From Pseudomonas arsenicoxydans (GTDB lineage Bacteria; Pseudomonadota; Gammaproteobacteria; Pseudomonadales; Pseudomonadaceae): 64,000 bases of DNA. The number at the start of each line of letters is the position of its first letter. Within the stretch, counting starts at the first letter, position 1. Where the stretch lies: NCBI RefSeq assembly GCF_006438915.1, contig NZ_RCZE01000001.1, positions 234,325 to 298,324 of the forward strand. The letters run 5' to 3'. The translations under genes and the position numbers were made by a program. Positions 1 to 6,257 of the stretch are shown piece by piece. Under the pieces are notes generated by a model. It did not search any database, was not told the DNA's origin, and saw nothing but the letters and a program-made list of their open reading frames with translations.

Positions 1-1
1 G

Positions 2-1081
2 ATCGCTGATGCGCACTTCATCGGCATTCGCTCGCGCACTCAATTGACCGAAGAGATCTTCGATCACGCGAAGAAGCTGGTCGCTGTCGGCTGTTTCTGC
101 ATCGGCACCAACCAGGTTGACCTGAACGCAGCACGCGAACGCGGGATTGCGGTGTTCAACGCACCGTACTCCAACACCCGCTCCGTCGCCGAGCTGGTGC
201 TGGCCGAAGCGATCCTGCTACTGCGCGGCATCCCTGAGAAGAACGCTTCCTGCCACCGTGGCGGCTGGATCAAGAGCGCGGCCAACTCCTTCGAGATCCG
301 CGGCAAGAAGCTGGGCATCGTCGGTTACGGTTCGATCGGTACTCAACTGTCGGTCCTGGCTGAAGGCCTGGGCATGCAAGTGTACTTCTACGACACCGTG
401 ACCAAGCTGCCACTGGGTAACGCCACCCAGGTCGGCAACCTGCACGAATTGCTGGCCATGTCCGACATCGTCACCCTGCACGTACCGGAAACCGCTGCGA
501 CCCAGTGGATGATGGGCGAGAAGGAAATCCGCGCGATCAAGAAGGGCGGCATCCTGATCAACGCTGCTCGCGGCACCGTGGTCGAACTGGACGCCCTGGC
601 GGACGCGATCAAGGACAAGCACCTGATCGGCGCGGCCATCGACGTGTTCCCGGTGGAGCCTCGCTCCAACGACGAAGAGTTCGAAAGCCCGCTGCGTGGC
701 CTGGACAACGTGATCCTGACCCCGCACATCGGTGGTTCCACCGCTGAAGCGCAAGCCAACATCGGTCTGGAAGTGGCAGAAAAACTGGTCAAGTACAGTG
801 ACAACGGTACGTCCGTATCGTCGGTGAACTTCCCGGAAGTGGCCCTGCCGGCTCACCCTGGCAAGCACCGCCTGCTGCACATCCACGAGAACATTCCGGG
901 TGTGATGAGCGAGATCAACAAGGTGTTCGCCGAAAACGGCATCAACATCTCCGGTCAGTTCCTGCAGACCAACGAGAAAGTCGGCTACGTCGTGATCGAC
1001 GTCGACGCCGACTACTCGGAAATCGCCCAAGAGAAACTCCAGCACATCAACGGCACCATTCGTTGCCGCGTGTTGTTCTGA
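2..1081 (+). CDS. serA: D-3-phosphoglycerate dehydrogenase, 5' end outside window
   Basis: Catalyses the first step of serine biosynthesis, NAD-dependent oxidation of 3-phosphoglycerate to 3-phosphohydroxypyruvate, in the cytosol. The frame is open to the left edge, so the gene starts outside; about 359 of the usual roughly 409 residues are present. Visible in order: the substrate-domain stretch GCFCIGTNQVDL, the NAD-binding Rossmann motif GYGSIGTQ, the active-site region INAARGTVV, the PHIGGST motif carrying the catalytic His, and a C-terminal ACT domain beginning near HIHENIPGVMSEI, where serine feedback is known in the family. A TTG at 44 is internal and not a real start. The gene ends 20 bases before a strong terminator. 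Identification is very secure. Confidence 0.97.
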   Translation: MADAHFIGIRSRTQLTEEIFDHAKKLVAVGCFCIGTNQVDLNAARERGIAVFNAPYSNTRSVAELVLAEAILLLRGIPEKNASCHRGGWIKSAANSFEIRGKKLGIVGYGSIGTQLSVLAEGLGMQVYFYDTVTKLPLGNATQVGNLHELLAMSDIVTLHVPETAATQWMMGEKEIRAIKKGGILINAARGTVVELDALADAIKDKHLIGAAIDVFPVEPRSNDEEFESPLRGLDNVILTPHIGGSTAEAQANIGLEVAEKLVKYSDNGTSVSSVNFPEVALPAHPGKHRLLHIHENIPGVMSEINKVFAENGINISGQFLQTNEKVGYVVIDVDADYSEIAQEKLQHINGTIRCRVLF

Positions 1082-1100
1082 TAGCGACTTGAGCGACAAA

Positions 1101-1128
1101 AAAAAGGAGACCTTCGGGTCTCCTTTTT
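1101..1128. terminator. Bidirectional intrinsic terminator after serA
   Basis: A 12-bp perfect stem (1101-1112 with 1117-1128) closed by a TTCG tetraloop, with A-tract on one side and T-tract on the other. It lies between convergent serA and the DUF4399 gene and can serve both. Confidence 0.93.
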
Positions 1129-1144
1129 CATGCCTGCGGAACAG

Positions 1145-1570
1145 TTATTTAACTGTCACGGTAATCTTTTCCGAAACGATTGGCGGATCGAACGCCATGT
1201 GGTTCTTGTCACCCAGCTCCAGCTGCAACGTGTGCTTGCCCGGCGTCAGCTCCAGCTCGGTTTCGGTCTGAGCCTTGCCGAAATGAATATGGTTGGCATC
1301 TGCCGGAATTACAGTACCTGCGGGGATCGTGCTTGCGGCGTCGACTAGCAGGTGATGATGGCCAGTGTGCGCGGTGGCGTCGCCTGCCGGAGCCAGCGCA
1401 ATACCTTTGACTTCAAACTTGACCTTGAATTTAGTATCCACAACGGCACCGCTGGCAGGTTCAACGATACTCACGGAAGCACCTGCCGGCGCGGGGGTAG
1501 CGGCGGATGCCAGCATCGACACCCCCATCAGAAGACCAGCCAACGCAGCACGTGACATAAACGTTTTCAT
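1145..1570 (-). CDS. DUF4399 exported protein
   Basis: A 141-residue protein with an N-terminal signal peptide (about residues 1-23, ending ASA) followed by one DUF4399 domain. The His-rich stretch HTGHHHLLVDA and the ANHIHFGKAQTE and LTPGKHTLQLELGDKNHMAF segments are typical of the family; the His clusters suggest metal binding, but the function is not established. Probably periplasmic. It is convergent with serA and shares its terminator, and is divergent from the solute-binding protein at 1706 across a 135-bp gap containing two perfect palindromes. The same order after serA occurs, as I recall, in P. aeruginosa. Confidence 0.85.
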   Translation of the reverse strand: MKTFMSRAALAGLLMGVSMLASAATPAPAGASVSIVEPASGAVVDTKFKVKFEVKGIALAPAGDATAHTGHHHLLVDAASTIPAGTVIPADANHIHFGKAQTETELELTPGKHTLQLELGDKNHMAFDPPIVSEKITVTVK

Positions 1571-1601
1571 TCTCTTCTCCAGTTTTTTCGTAAAATCCGC
1601 G

Positions 1602-1624
1602 TGACCATGACAACTTCATGGTCA
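1602..1624. promoter_or_regulatory. Perfect 9-bp inverted repeat, candidate operator
   Basis: TGACCATGA, 5-bp spacer, TCATGGTCA, in the divergent gap between the DUF4399 gene and the binding-protein gene. There is no T-tract, so it looks more like a dimeric regulator site than a terminator. The regulator is unknown. Confidence 0.45.
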
Positions 1625-1627
1625 ATC

Positions 1628-1649
1628 GTTGTCGAAGGCACTCGACAAC
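1628..1649. promoter_or_regulatory. Perfect 8-bp inverted repeat, candidate operator
   Basis: GTTGTCGA, 6-bp spacer, TCGACAAC, only 3 bases after the preceding palindrome and unrelated to it in sequence. No T-tract follows. Confidence 0.4.
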
Positions 1650-1705
1650 CATAGCAAAGCGAGCCTGATCCAGAGCATCGCGATAATGAATTCAAAGGAG
1701 TGACC

Positions 1706-2290
1706 ATGCGCTTTTTGCCTGGCCTGATCTGCCTGCTACCCCTTTTGAGCCCTTTGGCTCATGCCGAACTGATTGACGACATCAACGACCGTGGTGAACT
1801 GCGCATTGCTCTTGAGGCTAATACACCGCCCTTCAATTTCAAGGATGAAGGCAAACTCAGCGGGTTCGAAGTCGAGCTGGGCCAACTGCTGGCCAACGAG
1901 CTCGATGTCCGCGCCGACTTCGTCGTCACCGATTCGGGCGATCTGTTGACCGGCGTTGAAAGCGGCAAGTACGACGTCGCCATCAACCACATAGCAATGA
2001 CCCCGGATTTGAAGGATCGTTTCGATTTCAGCGAGCCTTACCTTCAAACCAAAGCGCAATTGATCGCGCAGAAAGAAGAACCGCGCTCGATGCTGCTGGT
2101 GCAGTCGTTTGCGCAAGAGAAGCCCAAGGCCAGCCTGCCGGTGGGTTTGGCGATTCCATTTCAGAAAGGCAACCCGGCGTTTCATGCCAGCCTGGAAAAT
2201 GCGCTGCAGCGGATCAAGAGCGATGGCCGGATGGCCGCGCTGGAGAAGAAGTGGTTTGGGGCGGATGCAAGCGCGGCGCCGAAACCATAA
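1706..2290 (+). CDS. Short SBP_bac_3-type periplasmic solute-binding protein
   Basis: A 194-residue exported protein. The start at ATG 1706 is chosen because AAAGGAG sits 5 bases upstream; a GTG at 1700 overlaps that ribosome binding site. The signal peptide is about residues 1-20 (LAHA|E). The first lobe of an amino-acid-type binding protein is clear: RIALEANTPPFNF, GFEVELGQLLA, GKYDVAINHIAMTP and RFDFSEPYL. After residue about 125 it jumps almost directly to the closing helices (NPAFHASLENALQRIKSDG and LEKKWFG), so most of lobe 2 is missing relative to the usual size of about 250 residues. The Arg of the usual TPER ligand motif is replaced (TPDL). No permease or ATPase gene is adjacent. Ligand unknown; it may be a sensor or scavenger rather than a normal transporter subunit. 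Confidence 0.8.
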   Translation: MRFLPGLICLLPLLSPLAHAELIDDINDRGELRIALEANTPPFNFKDEGKLSGFEVELGQLLANELDVRADFVVTDSGDLLTGVESGKYDVAINHIAMTPDLKDRFDFSEPYLQTKAQLIAQKEEPRSMLLVQSFAQEKPKASLPVGLAIPFQKGNPAFHASLENALQRIKSDGRMAALEKKWFGADASAAPKP

Positions 2291-2306
2291 GGCACTGAAG
2301 ATCTAA

Positions 2307-2410
2307 TGTGGGAGCGGGCTTGCTCGCGAAGGCGGAGTGTCAGTCGACATCAACGTGTCTGGCACTCCGCCTTCGCGAGCAAGTCGAATCGTCGCACCGC
2401 CGCTCCCACA
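2307..2410. repeat. REPIN-type palindrome with interrupted right arm
   Basis: Left arm TGTGGGAGCGGGCTTGCTCG and onward; the right arm is its complement but broken by about 15 unrelated bases after the GCGAGCAAG block. It lies between the convergent binding-protein gene and DUF523 gene. Confidence 0.85.
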
Positions 2411-2428
2411 TTAGTTTTGTATTGGTCT

Positions 2429-2914
2429 TCAGACTAAGGTTGTCAGGGCTGCCGCCGCTTGCGGCAACTCCAGCTCGCTGAAGACGAGCACACCATTGCG
2501 CTTGAGCAACGCCGCCGTCACACCTTCACCCGCCACCTTCACACCGCTGAAGCTTCCGTCATACGTCAGCAAATTCCCGCAAGACGGGCTATTGGCCTTA
2601 AGCACGGCAATGCGTATGCCGTGCTTATGCACCAGTTCTAGCGCCTGATAAGCCCCGGACAGAAACTCGGCACTGACATCTTCACCCTCGGTGGTGATCA
2701 CGCGGGCGTGGCCGTCCAGCACTTGCGCGCCCTGGCCGCCGGGAATTTCCGCCGCCGCCCTCGGTGTCGGCAAGCCGCCAGCCACTTCGGGGCACAACGG
2801 GACGACCCGACCTTCATCCAGCCACTGCTGAAGCCGATCGAATGGCCCGCTCGCCCCGCCGTCGTAGCGTACGCGGTGGCCCAGCAGGCAGCGGCTGACC
2901 AGAATCTTGTGCAT
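2429..2914 (-). CDS. DUF523 (YbbK-type) protein
   Basis: A 161-residue cytosolic protein. The ATG at 2914 is chosen because it lies 2 bases after the stop of the upstream oxygenase gene and opens directly into the conserved family start MHKILVSRCLLG; the longer open frame upstream is only overlap with that gene. Conserved features seen are SRCLLG near the N terminus, PLCPEVAGGLPTPR, and KANSPSCG near residue 115, giving several conserved Cys that could bind metal or a cluster. The biochemical role of DUF523 is not established. Tight coupling suggests co-transcription with the 2OG oxygenase. Confidence 0.85.
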   Translation of the reverse strand: MHKILVSRCLLGHRVRYDGGASGPFDRLQQWLDEGRVVPLCPEVAGGLPTPRAAAEIPGGQGAQVLDGHARVITTEGEDVSAEFLSGAYQALELVHKHGIRIAVLKANSPSCGNLLTYDGSFSGVKVAGEGVTAALLKRNGVLVFSELELPQAAAALTTLV

Positions 2915-2916
2915 GA

Positions 2917-3549
2917 TCAGAATGGCTCGTTGCCCCGACGTCGGAACCAGCCGGTCAACGACAGGCGATCCCGGGTCGCGGGCAAAACTTCGTGGGGCAC
3001 TTCGCCCGACAGGAACACCACCAGGCAGCCGCCGACAGGTTCCACATCGTAGGCCCGGTCTTCCTCCCGATACATGCGCAACTGTCCGCCGTGCTCGGGC
3101 AGCCAACCTTCATTGAGGTACACCACTGCCGAGACCATGCGCCGATCGTCATCGCGAAAACGGTCAACGTGTCTGAGGTAAAACGCACCGGGCGGGTACA
3201 GCGCGAAATGGCTTTCGAAATCCTCCAGGCCCAAAAACAAACCACGATTCATCGCTTCGCGCAGGCTGTCCATCAATCCCAGATAGCTGTCGCACGCCTC
3301 GGCCTGCCCGGGGTCGATCCACTGGATATGGTCGCCGCGAATCCCCTCGCGAACCTCCGATGACGGCCCTCGGCCTACCGCCGCAGGAGCCAGTTCACCC
3401 TCGGCCGCACGTTTACGGCACTCGGCCGCCAGCGCCCGGGTCAGATCCTCAGGCAGGAAAATGTTCTGTTGCGACCAGCCGTGTGCAGCCAGGTCGTCAA
3501 CGATACGTAACAGCAGCGGGTGATCAGAGGGTATTTGCATGCCGCGCAT
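2917..3549 (-). CDS. Prolyl-hydroxylase-like 2OG-Fe(II) oxygenase
   Basis: A 210-residue Fe(II)/2-oxoglutarate dioxygenase of the prolyl 4-hydroxylase type. The facial triad is visible: H127 and D129 (RHVDRF), distal H186 (GEVPHEVLP), and R195 (RDRLSL) to hold 2-oxoglutarate. The family includes the Pseudomonas prolyl hydroxylase (PPHD) reported to hydroxylate a proline of elongation factor Tu; similarity in length, N-terminal layout and gene neighbourhood makes orthology likely, but that is inference. The start at 3549 is supported by AGGA about 6 bases upstream. It is first in a two-gene unit with DUF523 and divergent from the DUF2059 gene. Confidence 0.88.
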   Translation of the reverse strand: MRGMQIPSDHPLLLRIVDDLAAHGWSQQNIFLPEDLTRALAAECRKRAAEGELAPAAVGRGPSSEVREGIRGDHIQWIDPGQAEACDSYLGLMDSLREAMNRGLFLGLEDFESHFALYPPGAFYLRHVDRFRDDDRRMVSAVVYLNEGWLPEHGGQLRMYREEDRAYDVEPVGGCLVVFLSGEVPHEVLPATRDRLSLTGWFRRRGNEPF

Positions 3550-3657
3550 AGTATTCCTGTGCCTGAAAATCCGACAGAGCCACGCAGCGGGTTGATACGA
3601 ATTCTCGACAAGTTAGGATGCCACACGGAGAATAGTCGCCTGCTGACAGGAGTCCCT

Positions 3658-4410
3658 ATGCGCCGTTTGCTTTTTTCACTGTTGATGCTCTGTGCCTTGC
3701 CCGCTTGGGCAGACGGCCACGACCAGTTGTACAAGGTCGCCGGTTGGCCAGACCAACGCGCGCATTTCAACGACGCGCTGACGGCCGCACAACAACGCTA
3801 CGAGAGCAGCCTGCCACCGGCGGTGTTTCAGGCGCTGGTCAACAACAGCAATCAGCGTTTCGCTCCGCAGTCCGTTGATCAACGTGCTGAAGCACAATTA
3901 CGCAAAAGCCTCGCCGATCCAAAACCTGCACTGACCTTCTTTCAATCGCCTCTGGGCAAGAAAGTCGTGGCTGCCGAATTGCTGGCAACCCGTCGCGACC
4001 AACTGGCGAAAAACGCCAAGGGCCTGCCGAAGATGCAGGCCAGCGACAGCCGTCAACTGATCATCGGCCATCTGGCCCAGGCGCTGCCCGCTCGCGAGGC
4101 GGGGGCTGAAGTCAGCCTGGCGATTGCCGGTGTCGCGGCTGACAGCCTGAGTTCAATGATCCCCGGGTTGCTCGGTGGTGGACAGGCGCAAGGGATGTTG
4201 AACGGACAGCGTCAGCGCTTGATGGACCAGATCGGCAGCGACTTGAACAACACGCTGCTGTATGTCTATCGCGACCTGTCGGACAACGAACTGGAAGAGT
4301 TCGCCACGTTTGCCGAGTCGACCGAGGGCCAGTCGTATTACCAGGCGGCGCTGGCGGCGATCCGGGCGGGGTTGGCGGTGGGGCAAAGCACTTCGAACCT
4401 CAGCCAATAA
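3658..4410 (+). CDS. DUF2059 exported protein
   Basis: A 250-residue exported protein of unknown function. The ATG at 3658 is preceded by CAGGAG and opens a classic signal peptide (MRRLLFSLLMLCALPAWA, cleavage at about residue 18); the frame upstream has no signal and is rejected. The rest is soluble and mostly alpha-helical. The C-terminal part (DLSDNELEEFATFAES TEGQSYYQAALAA) is the DUF2059 signature, seen in many proteobacterial periplasmic proteins. It is divergent from the oxygenase gene, with a roughly 108-bp intergenic region. Confidence 0.85.
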   Translation: MRRLLFSLLMLCALPAWADGHDQLYKVAGWPDQRAHFNDALTAAQQRYESSLPPAVFQALVNNSNQRFAPQSVDQRAEAQLRKSLADPKPALTFFQSPLGKKVVAAELLATRRDQLAKNAKGLPKMQASDSRQLIIGHLAQALPAREAGAEVSLAIAGVAADSLSSMIPGLLGGGQAQGMLNGQRQRLMDQIGSDLNNTLLYVYRDLSDNELEEFATFAESTEGQSYYQAALAAIRAGLAVGQSTSNLSQ

Positions 4411-4430
4411 TTTGCGGCGCCTGGGAGATC

Positions 4431-4517
4431 GCCTTCGCGAGCAAGCCCGCTCCCACATTTAACCGAGTTCGCCCAGAAAAATGCGGTCAAGTGTGGGAGC
4501 GGGCTTGCTCGCGAAGG
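4431..4517. repeat. REPIN palindrome, convergent junction
   Basis: Arms 4431-4458 and 4491-4517 match the TGTGGGAGCGGGCTTGCTCG family, here with the CCCACA ends facing inward. It lies between the DUF2059 gene and the hydrolase gene. Confidence 0.9.
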
Positions 4518-4531
4518 GGCCATCACTGTCG

Positions 4532-5479
4532 CTAAAGATTCCGGCCTTTAATCCGCTTGCTCAAAAACCCGAAATACTCCTCCCGCATCACCCGCGTCTC
4601 ATTCGCCAGATGATGCCGCGCCTCTGGCAACATCAACACCTGAGGCCGATCGAACTTGGCCTTCAACACCCCAAGGTTATGCTCCCAATCCACCGTCATG
4701 TCCGCTTGCCCCTGCACGATCAGTGGCCGACGCGGACTGTTCGGCGCCGCTTCGATTCGCTTGATCCAGCGTGACAACGCCCCGACCCACGCCGTTGGCA
4801 AGCGCAGCGGCTGCAACGGATCGGCCTGCAGGAATGGCAGGAAATCAGGGTCGTTGGAGTTCTCGCTGAAGCGTCGGGCGATGGCTCTGACGAATGGCTT
4901 GAGCAGGTAATAGCTGAGCTTTGACCACCCCCAGGCACGCGGCCGCACCAGAGGCGACAACAGGATCACCTGGCCTTGAGCCGGACTGTTCGCGCCATGG
5001 TTGAGCACATGATCGATCACGATCGCCCCGCCCGTGCTCTGCCCGCACAAGTGCCACGGCTGCGGCAGATCAATGGACAACGCCTCGGCGAACAACCCTT
5101 GCAGTGTGTCCTGATACTCGGCGAATTCCTTGATGCTCGCCCGCTCGCCACTGGACAGCCCATGCCCCGGCAGGTCGCAGGCGATCACGGCGAACCCCTG
5201 ATCCAGCGCCCACTCGATCACATGGCGGTATAGCCCGGTGTGATCGTAGAAACCGTGGAACAGGAACAGCGTCGCCTTCGCCCACTCCGGCCACCAGAAC
5301 TGGCTGACCAATTGATAACCATCGACCTCGAAACGCCCCAGCCCGCTTCGCAGCGTACGACCCGGAAAATCCAGCCCGTAAAAATGCTGATACGCCATCG
5401 CCTCGGTCGACAGCGCCTGTCCTTCGGCCAATGGCCGCAGGCTGGCGCGCAAATGATCGGGGGAAAACGTGGCTGACAT
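4532..5479 (-). CDS. Alpha/beta hydrolase (monoacylglycerol-lipase-like)
   Basis: A 315-residue serine hydrolase of the Hydrolase_4/lysophospholipase type. Visible: oxyanion region FLFHGFYDHTGLY (about residue 73), DLPGHGLSSGERA, nucleophile elbow GQSTGG with Ser148, a likely catalytic Asp in QGQADMTVDW and the terminal His in PEARHHL. No signal peptide. The substrate is unknown; lipids or other esters are plausible. It is a single gene convergent with the DUF2059 gene and divergent from the DUF6436 gene. Confidence 0.87.
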   Translation of the reverse strand: MSATFSPDHLRASLRPLAEGQALSTEAMAYQHFYGLDFPGRTLRSGLGRFEVDGYQLVSQFWWPEWAKATLFLFHGFYDHTGLYRHVIEWALDQGFAVIACDLPGHGLSSGERASIKEFAEYQDTLQGLFAEALSIDLPQPWHLCGQSTGGAIVIDHVLNHGANSPAQGQVILLSPLVRPRAWGWSKLSYYLLKPFVRAIARRFSENSNDPDFLPFLQADPLQPLRLPTAWVGALSRWIKRIEAAPNSPRRPLIVQGQADMTVDWEHNLGVLKAKFDRPQVLMLPEARHHLANETRVMREEYFGFLSKRIKGRNL

Positions 5480-5575
5480 GAAGGATTCCAGAGCGTTAAA
5501 CGGACTTTATAGGCCTGCGATATTCATCTGTCGCAGCAAGCATGGCAAGCTAGCCGGCCTTCGAGGATGAAACCC

Positions 5576-6154
5576 ATGCGCCCGGCCTACCGCACCACAC
5601 TGCTTGCCAGCCTGCTCGCCCTCGTGTGTGCCGGCGTCCTGTGGGCCGCGTATGACTGGTTTCAAGGGCGCTACTTGCGTGCGTTCAGCGAACACACCGC
5701 AGTATTCTCCGGCGACCCGCTGCGCCTGCCCGACGACCTCGCCGGCCCCGGCGCCATCCGCCTCGTGCACTTCTGGGACCCGGCCTGCCCGTGCAACGTC
5801 GGCAATCAGCAACACCTGAGCGAACTGGTTGAACGCTATGTGCCGCAGGGCGTCGAGTTTTACGCCGTGCAAAAACCCGGCAGTCACGGCCAGTTGCCGA
5901 GCACCTTAAGCAGCCTTAAAAGCATCGTCGTCCTGCCCGGCTCCGAACAGATCCCCGCCAGCCCGGCTGTGGCGATCTGGGATCGCAGCGGCAAACTGGC
6001 GTATTTCGGCCCGTACAGCGAAGGCCTGACCTGCAATTCGAGTAACAGCTTTATCGAACCCATCCTGCAAGCCCTGAGCGAAGGTCGCGCAGTGAATGCA
6101 ACGCATACGCTGGCCATCGGTTGCTACTGCCCGTGGCCGGTTGAAGTGAAATAA
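5576..6154 (+). CDS. Thioredoxin-like DUF6436 membrane-anchored protein
   Basis: About 192 residues. The ATG at 5576 has GAGG 9 bases upstream; an ATG at 5567 overlaps that site. One N-terminal hydrophobic segment (about residues 7-26) anchors or exports it. The rest has a thioredoxin-like layout: beta strand VHFWDPACPCN with a CxC pair, YAVQKPGS, SPAVAIWDRSGKLAYFGPY, then TCNSS and a Cys-rich tail GCYCPWPVEVK. Thiol-disulfide or metal chemistry in the periplasm is plausible but unproven. It precedes the acylase gene by about 100 bases on the same strand. Confidence 0.75.
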   Translation: MRPAYRTTLLASLLALVCAGVLWAAYDWFQGRYLRAFSEHTAVFSGDPLRLPDDLAGPGAIRLVHFWDPACPCNVGNQQHLSELVERYVPQGVEFYAVQKPGSHGQLPSTLSSLKSIVVLPGSEQIPASPAVAIWDRSGKLAYFGPYSEGLTCNSSNSFIEPILQALSEGRAVNATHTLAIGCYCPWPVEVK

Positions 6155-6257
6155 GTCATTACTGACTTTTGCAGGACCGCGATGCCCGGCACAGGAGGTC
6201 TGTGCTACATGTTTGCAGCCCACACGGGCGGCAATCCAATAAGAACAAGGAGTCACC

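Noticed and set aside
218-1099. Long open frame on the minus strand across serA
   Set aside because: Shadow of serA in a high-GC genome; composition lacks any domain and no ribosome site.
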